64,000 nt of DNA from Streptomyces sp. NBC_01197 (GCF_036010505.1 NZ_CP108569.1:310001-374000); one strand, 5' to 3'; positions 26,152 to 36,190 are shown, numbered from the stretch's first letter. The notes: generated from the letters alone by a model not told the origin. Made by a program: numbers and translations.

Positions 26152-27858
26152 CTACGGCGTGGGGCTCAAATTCGTGCTCGTCCACGCGGCGCGCAGCGCC
26201 TTCTTGTCCACCTTGCCCACCTTGGTCGTCGGCAACTGGTCCAGCAGGACCGTCTCCCGGGGCGTGTACAGCTCTCCCAACTCGGCGACCACCGAGGCGC
26301 GGACCGCATCCGGGTCGATGTCGGCCCCCTCGGCCACGGCCAGGAAGATCTGTACGGCCTCCCCGTAAACCTCGTCGGGGACGCCCAGCGCCGCTGCGTT
26401 GCGCACACCGGGCAGGGTGAGCAGGAAGTCCTCCAGGACCCGGGAGTAGACGTTGTCGCTGGTGCTGCCAGTGACGATGATGTCCTTGGCCCGATCGACG
26501 AGGTACAGGTACCCCTCGTCGTCGAGGTAGCCCATGTCCCCGGTGCGCAGCCAGCCGTCGTGCAGCGCCTCAGCGGTGCGCTGCGGGTCTTCGTAGTACC
26601 CGAGCATCACCGTCTCCCCCCGGACACACACCTCACCGACCTGCCCGGAGGGCAGCGCCACCGCACTGCCCTCACCACGGACCTCGATCTCGGTGTCGTG
26701 TATCGGGCGACCGCAGCTGCTCCAGAGCTCGGGCCGCTGTGCTCCCGCCGAGGCTAGGTCCTCCGCACCGAACGCGGCGATGCCGAGCGCCTCCGACTGC
26801 CCGTAGCCCTGGCTGAGCACGGGCCCGAAGACCTTCACCGCCTGCTGCAGCCGGCTGGGCGACGAGGCCGCGCCTCCGACGACGATCCGCCGAAGTGCGG
26901 GGAGGGCCCCCGGCTCACACTCCGGGTGGTCGAGGAGCGCGTACAGCATCGGGGGTACGAACATGGTGGCGGTAATCCGCTCCTCGCGCAGCACCTCCAG
27001 CGCCGCGCCCGCTTCGAACTCGGGCAGCACGACGAGGGCGGACCCTGTCACCAGCGCCTGAACCGCAGTGAGGTGGCCGCTGCCGTGCGTGAGCAGTGTG
27101 GAGGCGAGTACGCGGTCCGTGCCCGGATCCATGGCTGGGAAGGGCGCCGGCCGGGAGCCCTGCGGGGTGCCCTGCACCAGGTTCACCAGCGCGTCGTAGA
27201 GGCGGTGGCTGTGCGCGGCGAGTTTGGGACGGCCCAGGGTGCCGCCGGTGTAGAGGACGGTCACGGCCTCGTCCGGTCCCGGCGCGGGCACACCTTCGGG
27301 GCGCACCGCCGGGCACTCGGCCTCAAGCGCCAGCAGGTCCGCACACCGCTGCTCACTGGGCCCGAGGCTGAGCAGCACGGGGGCGTGGACGCTACGGCCG
27401 GCCGCAACGGCGGCCCGCTGCGCGAAGAGCGGGTCGGTGACCACGGCGCGCGCCTTGGACTGCTCGACCAGTGCGGCGAGTTCGCCGGGGCCGGGCTCAG
27501 GCGGCAGGAACACGACGCGGCAGCCGATGAGGTGGACAGCGAGCTGCACAAGGACGGAGTCGACCCGGTTGGCCAGGAACAGTCCCACGCCGTCGCCGGG
27601 CTCCAGTCCCTGCCCGCGCAGCGCGTGTCCCAGACGGAACAGCCGCTGCCGGGCCTCGCCCCGGGTCAGCCGCTGCGCACCCTGGACGAGCGCCTCGGCG
27701 TCCTCGTCCTTGTGCCATTGCTCCAGGATCCGGTCGATGTACGTCCGCTGTGCGTTTGTTTTCGATGCATTAACGATCATGAACATATGCTCACATGCCG
27801 CACAGGAGCCGTGGTCTCTCGGGGGAGGTCCTTCGATCACCGACTGGGTGAGTACCAT
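26152..27858 (-). CDS. AMP-dependent acyl-CoA synthetase/ligase
   Basis: Up to 568 aa. Activates a carboxylic acid as acyl-AMP and then acyl-CoA (ANL superfamily). Seen: the P-loop-like motif TVLYTGGTLGRPKLAAHSH, QGYGQSEALG, the hinge motif GWLRTGDMGYLDDEGYLYLVDRAKD and the C-terminal Lys in TTKVGKVDKKALR. The usual ITSGTTG is here LYTGGTLG, with Leu for the second Thr. The start is uncertain: ATG 27858 has a purine-rich site, but residue 25 or 27 (27786, 27780) would give a more usual length. It stands alone, with a truncated gene downstream. Substrate not predictable. Confidence 0.85.
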   Translation of the reverse strand: MVLTQSVIEGPPPRDHGSCAACEHMFMIVNASKTNAQRTYIDRILEQWHKDEDAEALVQGAQRLTRGEARQRLFRLGHALRGQGLEPGDGVGLFLANRVDSVLVQLAVHLIGCRVVFLPPEPGPGELAALVEQSKARAVVTDPLFAQRAAVAAGRSVHAPVLLSLGPSEQRCADLLALEAECPAVRPEGVPAPGPDEAVTVLYTGGTLGRPKLAAHSHRLYDALVNLVQGTPQGSRPAPFPAMDPGTDRVLASTLLTHGSGHLTAVQALVTGSALVVLPEFEAGAALEVLREERITATMFVPPMLYALLDHPECEPGALPALRRIVVGGAASSPSRLQQAVKVFGPVLSQGYGQSEALGIAAFGAEDLASAGAQRPELWSSCGRPIHDTEIEVRGEGSAVALPSGQVGEVCVRGETVMLGYYEDPQRTAEALHDGWLRTGDMGYLDDEGYLYLVDRAKDIIVTGSTSDNVYSRVLEDFLLTLPGVRNAAALGVPDEVYGEAVQIFLAVAEGADIDPDAVRASVVAELGELYTPRETVLLDQLPTTKVGKVDKKALRAAWTSTNLSPTP

Positions 27859-28402
27859 GCCCCTTCCGGCACACAGGCTTGGCTCTCCATGGTCCGCGGC
27901 CGCGAGGTGGAGGTGGTCGAGGAAGGTAAGGGACCCGCCCCTCGTCTCTTACCTCCTGGTGGCCGTCAGCGCGAAGGCCAACCGGTCCAAGAGCGACCAG
28001 CACGTGGGACTTGCTGCCATCACTGGCAGACGTCCGCTAGCCGGCGCCGCGGCCGAAGAGCGTGTCGATCACTGGCTGCGGAAGGGCGTCCTGCCGGTGA
28101 ATGTGCTTCTCGTCGTAGAAGAACCGCACCGCGGCCGTACCGTGCAGGGCGATGGCGCGCTTTGCCCAGCAGGCGCGCGCGGACGGGAGCACCGCCGCTG
28201 CGGCGCCTGCGATCGGGTCACCAGCCGTATCCCCCGCAAGAGAAGCGGCAGGGTGTCATCGACCATGGGGGCCTCCGAGGTACTGGCGGTACGTCGTACG
28301 AGGGGCGGACGTGGGAGACGGCACCCAGGGGCAAAGGGACGTCGGGCCGGCCGTCCGCCGGGGCGCAAACACGGGGGGCCACGCGGGACCGCCGGCCTCC
28401 GG
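27859..28402. other. Intergenic region without a confident gene
   Basis: A minus-strand frame at 28047-28254 reads VLPSARACWAKRAIALHG and VRFFYDEKHIHRQDALP to a stop, which looks like the tail of a once real protein, but it has no start and no recognisable family. Otherwise nothing seen. Confidence 0.4.
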
Positions 28403-29203
28403 TCAGGGGCGGCGCCAGTCATCGGAGCGCAGATGGGAGCCCGCCTGCGGTCCCATGCGCAGCATTCCGCCGTCCACCACCCAGCAGGCTCCGGTTGTGT
28501 ACGACGATTCCGGGCCGGCCAGGAAAGCGACGACGGAGGCGACTTCCCGGGCGTCACCCGGGCGGCCGAGCGGGATGCCGGGCCGGTCCACAGTCTCCAC
28601 GTCGGTGTCCTCCTGTCCGGTCATTGGGGTGGCGATCTCCCCGGGCGCCACCGAGTTCACCGTGATGCCGTATTCCGACAGTTCCAGGGCCATCACCTGT
28701 GTCAGCAGTCCCAGTCCACCCTTCGCGGCGCAGTAGGGGGCTGCCCCGACCCTGGGCTGGTGCTCGTGTACCGACGTGATGTTCACGATGCGGCCCCCGT
28801 CCCCCTGGGCGATCATGCGGTAGGCCGCGCGTTGAGAGCAGAGGAACGGGCCGATGAGGTCAACGTCGACTACCTGCTGGAACGTCGCGTGGTCCAGGTC
28901 GAGGAACTTGGTGGCTGTGCCGGTGCCCGCACAGTTGACCAGTACGTCGATACGACCCAGCTCGTCCGCCAGGGCGTCCACCACCTCCGCCGCTCCCGGT
29001 AGGTCGGAGAGATCCAGGCGGGCCAGCGCGGCACGCCGGCCGGTGGCCCGGACTTCGCGGGCGGTGCTTTCGGCGCCCTCCCTGTCGGTGTGCCAGGTGA
29101 CGCCCACGTCCATGCCCTGCTGCCCGAGTTTCACAGCGACGGCTCTGCCGATCCCGGAATCCGCACCGGTCACGAGCGCGACAGGCCGGGCATCTTCGGT
29201 CAT
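28403..29203 (-). CDS. Short-chain dehydrogenase/reductase
   Basis: 266-aa classical SDR. ATG at 29203 follows AAAGGAGGAACG. Seen: the nucleotide motif VALVTGADSGIGRAVA, NAG-type VNCAGTGTA, the Ser-Tyr-Lys catalytic set in NITSVHEHQPRVGAAPYCAAKGGL, and the closing SSYTTGACWVVDGGML. It resembles glucose 1-dehydrogenase-like or FabG-like SDRs. Acts in the cytosol on a sugar, polyol or keto group. Monocistronic. Confidence 0.9.
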   Translation of the reverse strand: MTEDARPVALVTGADSGIGRAVAVKLGQQGMDVGVTWHTDREGAESTAREVRATGRRAALARLDLSDLPGAAEVVDALADELGRIDVLVNCAGTGTATKFLDLDHATFQQVVDVDLIGPFLCSQRAAYRMIAQGDGGRIVNITSVHEHQPRVGAAPYCAAKGGLGLLTQVMALELSEYGITVNSVAPGEIATPMTGQEDTDVETVDRPGIPLGRPGDAREVASVVAFLAGPESSYTTGACWVVDGGMLRMGPQAGSHLRSDDWRRP

Positions 29204-29748
29204 CGTTCCTCCTTTGAGCGGTGTCACCGACGGGACGGCCATCCGGTCGGGCATGTTGAGGCCGAGTACCACCGTCACCGGGCACCAAACGTCGCGTGCG
29301 CCGCCGCCGCGGTTGCAGATGTACGGGTCTGGTTGGTGTTGCCCGGCTCGCGGTCCCCGGCGCTTCGCGTAGAGGACTGTCCCGGATACCGATTTCCGGA
29401 TGCCCGGTACTGCGGGCGGTTGCTCAGGCGTGCGGGATGCAGCTCTGACCGTCGTGCCCGTCCGCCTGCGCTGCAGAAACTCTGGGTCAGCATCGCAGCG
29501 GGGCAACCTCCTGTCGCGTTGAGAGCGGCGGCCGGGACAGTTCGTCGCTCGTACGCACGTGCAGCTGTCGTCATCAGCGGGGCTACCCGTTTGCCGGGCG
29601 CTCCACTGGTGAGACCTGGGCCGGGCCGCGATTCGGTGCCATGGAAGGTACGCCCGGCCCGAACCCTGCGCCGCTGGTCCACGGCCCCGAAGATGTTCGG
29701 GGCCGCGCCCGCCTGCGCTTTCTCGGACGATCGCGGATCATAGGGCTT
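29204..29748. other. Intergenic region between SDR and DUF488 genes
   Basis: Divergent promoters must lie here. I see no gene and no strong dyad. Confidence 0.5.
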
Positions 29749-30309
29749 GTGCCCCGTCACCCCCTTATCACGGTCGGCCATAGCAGCGCGAACCGTGAAC
29801 AGTTGGCAACGTTGCTGCTCAGCGCAGAGATCGCCGCTGTGGTGGACGTTCGTACCGCGCCGGGCAGCCGACGCAATCCCGATGTGGGACGGAAGGAGTT
29901 GCAGGCGTGGTTGCCGGAGTACGGACTCGACTATCGCTGGGAGAAAGATCTTGGCGGCTTCCGCCAAGCTATGCCTGATTCACCTGACATCGTGTGGCGA
30001 AACGACTCCTTCAGAGGCTATGCGGGGTACACCCGTGATCCACACTTCCTCACCGCCATGGACCGGCTGCTCCCCCAGGCCGCTCAGCGGAGGACAGCCA
30101 TCATGTGCAGCGAGGCCGTCTGGTGGCGCTGCCACCGCAGAATCATCGCTGACTTCACCGTCCTGGCTCGCGGCGTGCCCGTCCTTCACCTGATGCCCGG
30201 CACCGGACTCGTAGCCCACCGTCCTACCCCCGGCGTGCGTCTGCGCGACGACGGCCTGCTCGTATACGACGACATCGCGGCCGCGACACCGCCTCCCCCA
30301 CCTCAATGA
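29749..30309 (+). CDS. DUF488-family protein
   Basis: 186 aa. The GTG at 29749 is preferred because DUF488 proteins begin with a beta strand ending TxGHS (here HPLITVGHSS); an upstream in-frame ATG at 29641 would add 36 unrelated residues. Seen: AAVVDVRTAPGSRRNPD, GYAGYTRDPHF and the conserved cysteine motif IMCSEAVWWRCHRRIIADF. The fold is used in putative nucleic-acid or redox enzymes; no reaction is established. The proline-rich C-terminal tail (TPPPPPQ) is probably disordered. Confidence 0.85.
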   Translation: MPRHPLITVGHSSANREQLATLLLSAEIAAVVDVRTAPGSRRNPDVGRKELQAWLPEYGLDYRWEKDLGGFRQAMPDSPDIVWRNDSFRGYAGYTRDPHFLTAMDRLLPQAAQRRTAIMCSEAVWWRCHRRIIADFTVLARGVPVLHLMPGTGLVAHRPTPGVRLRDDGLLVYDDIAAATPPPPPQ

Positions 30310-30574
30310 ACACCGGCTCCAGGGAAACGTACCGTCGGCTCGAGCTTCCACCATGTAGAGCCCCCTTTCGGGCCCTGGGTGTACAGGAGAACCGTAACGC
30401 AGGTCGTTCGCCCAGCAGTTGAGGTCGGGCGGTCATGGATTGTTCACTGTCTGGGCCTACCCGCACAGACCTGACTGGTGGTGTCATGTCGTCAGCGCCC
30501 GAACTCCCGTCTCCCGGCCCGGGTCAAGCCGGGCGCCCCGGCCTCGAAATCCCCCCGCCCCTCACGGAGTCGAA

Positions 30575-31495
30575 ATGACCGGTACTCCTCTGCGGATACC
30601 ACGTCCGGTGCTCTTCATGATCTCCATCCTGCTGCTGGGCGCGCTCAGCACGCTGGCCCCCAGCAGCGCGCAGGCGGCCAACGGTGTCCCGCGCCCCGAC
30701 CATGTCGTGATCGTCGTCTTCGAGAACACCTCGGAGAGCTCGATCATCGGCAATCCGCAGGCCCCGTACTTCAACCAGCTCGCCAACACCGGCGCGAACT
30801 TCACCAACGCGCACGCGATCGAGCACCCCAGCCAGCCGAACTACCTCGACCTGTTCTCCGGCTCAAACCAGGGCGTCACCGACGACTCATGCCCGCACAC
30901 GTTCAGCACCGCCAACGAAGGCTCCCAGCTCCTCGCCGCCAAACTGACGTTCACCGGCTACTCCGAGAACCTGCCTGCGGCCGGCTCAACGACCTGCAGC
31001 TCAGGCAACTACGCCCGCAAACACAACCCCTGGGCGAACTTCACCAACATCCCGGCCGCCGACAACCAGCCGTTCACCGCGTTCCCGACCGACTTCACCC
31101 ACCTGCCGACCGTCTCGTGGGTCGTGCCGAATCTCTGCAACGACATGCACAACTGCTCCATCGCAACCGGTGACACGTGGCTGAAAGCCCATCTTGACGC
31201 CTACGCGCAGTGGGCCAAAACGCACAACAGCATCCTGATCACTACGTTCGACGAGAACGACGGCTCGGGCGGCAACCAGATTGCGACGATCTTCAACGGT
31301 CAGCCGGTGAAGACCGGGAACTACAGCGAAACCATCAGTCATTTCAGCGTGCTGCGGACCATCGAGGACATGTACGGCCTGCCCCACGCCGGAGCCGCCG
31401 CCAGTGCCACCCCCATCACCGACATCTGGGCCACCCCCACGGGCGCGCCACCCTCCGCCCCGCGCCCGGTCCAACCGCTGCCTCGGCACCGATAG
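30575..31495 (+). CDS. Secreted phosphoesterase (acid phosphatase/phospholipase C superfamily)
   Basis: 306 aa. ATG at 30575 has GGAG upstream. Sec signal peptide (RPVLFMISILLLGALSTLAP, cleavage after AQAA). The mature enzyme begins with the metal and nucleophile region VPRPDHVVIVVFENTSESSI (Glu-Asn-Thr as in AcpA-type phosphatases), then HAIEHPSQPNYLDLFSGSN, and the metal-binding ILITTFDENDGSGGNQI and ETISHFSVLRTIEDMYGL. Similar to fungal and Streptomyces phosphate-irrepressible acid phosphatases. Probably scavenges phosphate outside the cell. No PHO box was identified. Confidence 0.88.
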   Translation: MTGTPLRIPRPVLFMISILLLGALSTLAPSSAQAANGVPRPDHVVIVVFENTSESSIIGNPQAPYFNQLANTGANFTNAHAIEHPSQPNYLDLFSGSNQGVTDDSCPHTFSTANEGSQLLAAKLTFTGYSENLPAAGSTTCSSGNYARKHNPWANFTNIPAADNQPFTAFPTDFTHLPTVSWVVPNLCNDMHNCSIATGDTWLKAHLDAYAQWAKTHNSILITTFDENDGSGGNQIATIFNGQPVKTGNYSETISHFSVLRTIEDMYGLPHAGAAASATPITDIWATPTGAPPSAPRPVQPLPRHR

Positions 31496-31708
31496 CAGCC
31501 ACGCCGGGCCACGAGAACCCGCTTCGGGGATCGCTTCCGGTTCCGGCTGGATCACTGGTCCAGCCGGAATCTCCGATTCGGCGCGAGCCCCCAGCCGGAC
31601 CCGGCATCAACCACCGCCGCCTGGGCCGCCTTCGCCACCAACCGCAAGCACCCCAGACGCTCATCGGGCGGTGCGTGATCGGAGCAGGGGGTGGCTTGGA
31701 GGGTGGCT

Positions 31709-32647
31709 TCAGGGGGTGCAGAACCCGCTGCACGGTCCCAGCCACAGTGGACCGCAGCCATGATCGGTCCAGTTGCAATAATACGGTGAGTCATAGCAAA
31801 CCGTGTCGCAGCTTCCGCTCCCTGCGCACTGGGAATTGCAGTCGAGGACCTGGATGTTCTGACCGCTCCGAGGCGCCGCGCTCTGCGTGTCGGCAGGGCC
31901 CAACGTCCTGAGAATCTCCTGGGCCCCGCTCTCGCCGAACGCCGCCACAGCCGCCGTCTCCATCCCTTCGACCGCAGTCCCCCGCTCGCACCCTGCGATG
32001 ATCTGCGGTGCCATCCGCGTCGCGTGGTCCAGAACGGCGGACTGCTCGGCCGACAGACCGGGATGTGTCTTCCGGTAGTTCGCAAAGTGCGCCACCCACA
32101 GATCACTACGAGCCGAAGCGGACAGCGCGCCGTAAATAGCACGCCGGTAGTCCGCGGGGTAGGAGGCGAACTCGGAGTAGCCGGAGGGCAGCCGGCCGGG
32201 GTTGGCCTTCACCCATCGCGACGCCTTACTGCCCTTCGCGCGGGTCACAGCCTGCGCGGGGGAGGCTGCCAGGCCGCCGGTGACCAGAAACGTTCCCAGG
32301 GCCAGCCCCGGCACGGCCTTGAGGATTCCTCGGCGGCTCGGGGGCCGCAGCGCATTGACGTCGCGGAGCGCACGCACCACCCGCAGCGAGTCCGACGGCC
32401 CCAATAGCCGTGCCAGCCGGAGGGACAACGCGGTGCCGGTCCAGGCCCGGACCTGGTCGCCGTTGACCGCTAGCAGCGTCGGGGCCCACTCGGCCGCTTC
32501 CCCCAGGGCACGCGTGCGCAGGCCGCGAATACGGGGATCCGCAAGGCCCGCAGTGGTCAACGTGCCATCGACGGACACGCGAACCCGATCCACCACTTCT
32601 TCACAGAATCGACAATCGGCGTCGAATGCCAAAATCCACTCGGTCAC
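31709..32647 (-). CDS. Fulvocin C-related cysteine-rich bacteriocin-like protein with DCC thiol domain
   Basis: 312 aa in three parts. Residues 1-95 resemble a DCC/thioredoxin-like domain with a CxxC-type motif (LAFDADCRFCEEVVDRV). About residues 110-130 form a hydrophobic segment with AxA (GLALGTFLVTGGLAASPAQA), so the C-terminal part is probably exported. The C-terminus has eight Cys in about 45 residues (LDCNSQCAGSGSCDTVCY, CNWTDHGCGP, GPCSGFCTP), as in proteins annotated bacteriocin fulvocin C-related after the Myxococcus peptide. GTG at 32647 is the likely start. The N-terminal thiol domain could assist disulphide formation of its own toxin-like tail (inference). Confidence 0.7.
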   Translation of the reverse strand: MTEWILAFDADCRFCEEVVDRVRVSVDGTLTTAGLADPRIRGLRTRALGEAAEWAPTLLAVNGDQVRAWTGTALSLRLARLLGPSDSLRVVRALRDVNALRPPSRRGILKAVPGLALGTFLVTGGLAASPAQAVTRAKGSKASRWVKANPGRLPSGYSEFASYPADYRRAIYGALSASARSDLWVAHFANYRKTHPGLSAEQSAVLDHATRMAPQIIAGCERGTAVEGMETAAVAAFGESGAQEILRTLGPADTQSAAPRSGQNIQVLDCNSQCAGSGSCDTVCYDSPYYCNWTDHGCGPLWLGPCSGFCTP

Positions 32648-33040
32648 AAGCTTCACCCCATGTTTGTGTGACGACCCGTCCCGTGGTACCCGCCCGGCGT
32701 GAGCTTTCAGGCCGAGACCTGGCGCGCCGTTCAGCACTCTTGCGCGCTCGGGGTCTACCTGAAGAGAAATTCTTTACCGAGGTATCTGGCGCGAGCCACC
32801 GGTTTACGAGGTTTGGCTGGAATCCTCACATGCGGACGAAGGCCGTTCGTCGGCGGACGCATCCGCGCCGCCGGTGGACGTGCCGGGAGGGCCGCTCACT
32901 GAATGGACCGTGGCTGCGCTCCGGTTGGCGTGCCGACGTGGGGAGCTTGGACTCAGCGCGCGGTCGAGTCCCCGGTCAGTACCTCCATGAAGAGGTCGAA
33001 GAGCGGGCGGAATTGCTCTCCGGAGCCCTGCTGTCAGGCG
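32648..33040. other. Region upstream of truncated regulator
   Basis: A complete MmyB-type regulator would have its XRE HTH here, but I cannot read one in any frame. Otherwise nothing seen. Confidence 0.4.
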
Positions 33041-33583
33041 ATGGTGGACCGGCTTCAGGACACCCCCGCACAGATCATGGGCAGCCTCGGCGAGACTCTC
33101 GTCCAGACCCCGCCCGCTGTGGCGCTCCTTGGCAAACAGACCCACTACACCGGCCTGGCCAGGAGTAATGTCTACAGGTGGTTCACCGACCCCTCGTCGA
33201 GGCTGATCTACCCCGCAGCCGACCACGCGGCCAACGGGCGCGTCTTCACTGCCCAACTACGCCGCGTTGCGACCCAGCAAGGCCCGCACGCTCCAGCCGC
33301 CGCCCTCGCTCGCCGGCTCCTCGACGAGAGCGAGGAGTTCGCAGCCATCTGGAACGACCACCCGGTCGGCCTCACCTTCACCGACGAGAAGCACCTGGTC
33401 CATCCCGAGGTCGGAGAACTCACCCTCCACTGCCAGATACTCCTCGACCCCGACCAGGAACATTGCCTCCTCACTTTCACGGCGACGCCCGGCACGGAAA
33501 GCTATGACAAGCTGCAACTCCTGGCGGGTATCGGAAACCAGCAACTGTCCAGCGGGCCGGCGAGCCAGAGCGAGACGAGTTGA
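33041..33583 (+). pseudogene. MmyB-type regulator, ligand-binding domain only
   Basis: 180 codons match the C-terminal MmyB-like ligand-binding (PAS-like) domain of Streptomyces XRE regulators: LQDTPAQIMGSLGETL, YRWFTDPSSRLIYPAADHAA, TAQLRRVATQQG, EFAAIWNDHPVGLTFTDEKH, HPEVGELTLHCQILL and LLTFTATPGTESYDKL. The N-terminal HTH is missing, and the first residues of the domain are degenerate, so this is a 5'-deleted gene. It could still bind ligand but not DNA. Confidence 0.7.
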
Positions 33584-34071
33584 CTCGAGCAACCGCCGGA
33601 GGGGCCTTCAAGAAAGCAACCCGATACTCGTGCTGTTCCTCTCCGGCCGCAGACGATTCGCCCGACCGCCGGCGAGGGCGCGCGGCGGCATTGCCTCCGC
33701 CTGGACGGAGACCGACTGCCACGGTGGGAGTTGGCCGCTCGCAACAGGCTGAACAGTGGGTTCTCATCAGCGCTTCACATGTGCAGCAGCAGTGCAGCCG
33801 GGCCTGAGATTGTGAAGCGGGTTTTAAGAACGCACCACGGGAATCTCAGCACTGCGTCGTAAGTGGCATTCAGAGGACAATAGTTGCGCGAACATGATGC
33901 AGATTCTGAGTACCTGAACCGACAACGCCCCCGGACCGGCGCGCCGTATGCCTGCCGTCGTTCACCGGCGCGGACAATGGACAGACGGTTGGGCCGCCGA
34001 CGGTGCCCGACTGCGCGTGACCGGACCGGTGGACCAGAGCCCGGCCGGAAAACCAGCGACAAAGGAGCCGT
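33584..34071. other. Intergenic region before LLM oxidoreductase
   Basis: No gene seen. The last 15 bases hold the GGAG ribosome site of the downstream gene. Confidence 0.6.
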
Positions 34072-34896
34072 ATGAAGTTCGGGATCTCCACCTTTATCAC
34101 CGACCTGAGCATTCGGCCGGCTCCCCTCGGGCGGGCCATTGAGGAGCGCGGTTTCGACTCGCTGTTCATCGCCGAGCACAGCCACATCCCGGTCGACCGC
34201 AGCTCGCCGTACCCCGGCGGCGGCGACCTGCCCGACATCTACTACCGCACGCTCGACCCCTTCGTGGCGCTCACCGCTGCCGCCACCGTCACCGAACGTC
34301 TCCTGGTGGGGACCGGCATCGCCCTGGTCTCGCAGCGCGACCCGATCCACACCGCCAAGGGCGTCGCCTCGCTCGACCTGATCTCCGAGGGCCGGGCCGT
34401 CTTCGGTGTCGGCGTCGGCTGGAACCGTGAGGAGATGGCCAACCACGGCACCGACGCCTCTACCCGCGGTCGGCTCGTCGACGAGCGGCTGCGCGCGATC
34501 ATCGAGCTGTGGACCAAGGAGAAGGCCGAGTTCCACGGAGCGTTCGTCGATTTCGACCCCGTCTACTCGTGGCCCAAACCCGTACAGCGTCCGCACCCCC
34601 CGATCTACGTCGGCGGCGGAAGGGGCGCCTTCCCCCGGGTCGCCGAACTCGGCGACGCCTGGCTCGCCAACAGCGTCCCGCCCGAGACGCTGCGGACACA
34701 GATCGAGGAGGTACGGGGCGCGGCCGGCCGCGAGGTCCCGGTAACGGTCTACGCGGTGCCCGACACCCCCGAAGCGATCGAGAAGTACGCGGAACTCGAT
34801 GTGGAACGCGTGCTGTTCTACCTGCCCTCCGATCCGGAATCCGCCGCCCTGGCACAGCTCGACCGGCTGGCCGAGGTCGCGGGGCGCTTCCGCTGA
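34072..34896 (+). CDS. LLM-class F420-dependent oxidoreductase
   Basis: 274-aa luciferase-like TIM-barrel enzyme of the kind that uses coenzyme F420 in actinobacteria. AAAGGAG precedes ATG. Seen: MKFGISTFITDLSIRPAPLG, FDSLFIAEHSHIPVDR, LLVGTGIALVSQRDPIHTAK, AVFGVGVGWNREEMANHGTD and PHPPIYVGGGRGAFPRVAELGD, all characteristic of TIGR03619-type proteins. The stop shares one base with the next start (TGATG), so it is coupled with another F420 enzyme. Substrate unknown. Confidence 0.92.
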   Translation: MKFGISTFITDLSIRPAPLGRAIEERGFDSLFIAEHSHIPVDRSSPYPGGGDLPDIYYRTLDPFVALTAAATVTERLLVGTGIALVSQRDPIHTAKGVASLDLISEGRAVFGVGVGWNREEMANHGTDASTRGRLVDERLRAIIELWTKEKAEFHGAFVDFDPVYSWPKPVQRPHPPIYVGGGRGAFPRVAELGDAWLANSVPPETLRTQIEEVRGAAGREVPVTVYAVPDTPEAIEKYAELDVERVLFYLPSDPESAALAQLDRLAEVAGRFR

Positions 34897-35327
34897 TGCC
34901 CCGTCTGACCCGGTCCGAAGCGCGTGAGCGTTTCGCGGCGTGCCGGGTCGCCCGCCTGGCGACCGCTGACGCGGCGGGGCGCCCGCACCTGGTGCCGGTG
35001 GTCTTCGCGGTGGCGGGCGAGACGCTGGTCATGGCGGTCGACCACAAGCCCAAGCGGTCGCCCCGTCTCAAACGGCTGGCCAACATCCGTGCTAATCCCC
35101 AGGTCTGTCTGCTCACCGACGAGTACCGGGAGGACTGGGACCAGCTGTGGTGGGCCCGCGCGGACGGGGAGGCGCGCGTGCTCGCGCCGGCCGGACAGTC
35201 CGCCGAAGCGGCGCGCTACGCGGCGCTGCTCGCCGGGAAATACCCACAGCAGTACGCGGGACGCCCGCCGGCCGGTGAGGTGGTGGAGGTTCTCATCACC
35301 GGCTGGACGGGGTGGCGGGCGACGTAA
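34896..35327 (+). CDS. PPOX-class F420-dependent oxidoreductase (TIGR03668 type)
   Basis: 143-aa split beta-barrel flavin/deazaflavin protein. Seen: RFAACRVARLATADAAGRPH, VPVVFAVAGETLVMAVD, PKRSPRLKRLANIRANPQV and DQLWWARADGEARVL. These match the family that sits beside LLM F420 enzymes in many actinobacteria. Translationally coupled to the LLM gene by a 1-nt overlap. Probably reduces a shared or related substrate with F420H2. Confidence 0.9.
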   Translation: MPRLTRSEARERFAACRVARLATADAAGRPHLVPVVFAVAGETLVMAVDHKPKRSPRLKRLANIRANPQVCLLTDEYREDWDQLWWARADGEARVLAPAGQSAEAARYAALLAGKYPQQYAGRPPAGEVVEVLITGWTGWRAT

Positions 35328-35438
35328 CCCGGCCTCGGGGCCGGTGAGCTCGCATCTCTCTGGTTGCCCATCATCCATGCGCCTGACGACCGATCGGATG
35401 TGCCGCTTCCCCGGCTGCCCGGCTGACGGCGCCTGCGG

Positions 35439-35967
35439 CTAGGAGGCGGCAAGGTGCGTCTTTCCCCCGGGCGGTGGGGAGTGGCGCGGAGTCGTCGGCA
35501 ACGGATCGGTTGGGTCATGCAGGGGGCAAATGATGGTGTCACCCCTCGAGTGGCCCGCGACGGTGACCGCCTCGGCATGGTCGCGGGCCGCCTGCTGCAG
35601 CGCGTCGACCGCAGCCCTGGCCGCTGTGGCGGTGCCGCCGTGGCCGGTTCTATAGTGCGTGCGGGTGATCTGGCTTCCGGTGACGGGCAGGGTGGTCACT
35701 GCTACGTGTTCGAGCTGGGCGGCGAGCTACGCGGGCAGGACGGCGGCACCGATCTCTCCGGCCGGCAGGGCTTGGGCGGCGATCATGTGGTCGGCGAGGT
35801 GTTCGACCGACGGCGCGACCCCGTGCGCGCTCGCGAACCGGGCGAAGGCACGGCCGCGCGCGGAGTGCCCGGGCGCTGATCCAGGGGCGGCCGGAGAGCT
35901 CGGCGGCAGTGGCCGGCGGGTCCAAGGTGGCCGGGACGACCACGCGGTACTCGTCCTCGCTCAGCAC
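35439..35967 (-). pseudogene. Frameshifted unknown protein
   Basis: A minus-strand coding signal changes frame at least twice. It starts MLSEDEYRVVVPATLD to ISARALRARP, continues one base shifted as FARFASAHGVAPSVEHLADH to EIGAAVLPA, and then as LEHVAVTTLPVTGSQITRTH to AVTVAGHSRGDTII. The pieces are compositionally alike and consecutive, so they probably come from one decayed gene. I do not recognise the family. Confidence 0.35.
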
Positions 35968-36190
35968 CGGCGGACGTCGAGCGGCAGCAGTAGCGCGGAA
36001 CCGATCCCGGCGGCGAGGTGAGCACTCCTTGGAGTCCGGCGGGCCCGTTCCCTGGGTCGGTCACTCCATCAGGTGGTCAACGCACGGTATAGCCCGGGTA
36101 GTTCGGCCGGGCTGGGAACCTGGAGGTCCGCAGGGTGCCGGGGTCGTCGGCTGTGTATCAGGCCGGCGCTGGGGTGGGGAAGAGGACGCG

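Noticed and set aside
29275..29967. Minus-strand frame of 230 codons opposite the DUF488 gene
   Set aside because: No family features and it overlaps the conserved DUF488 start; shadow frame.
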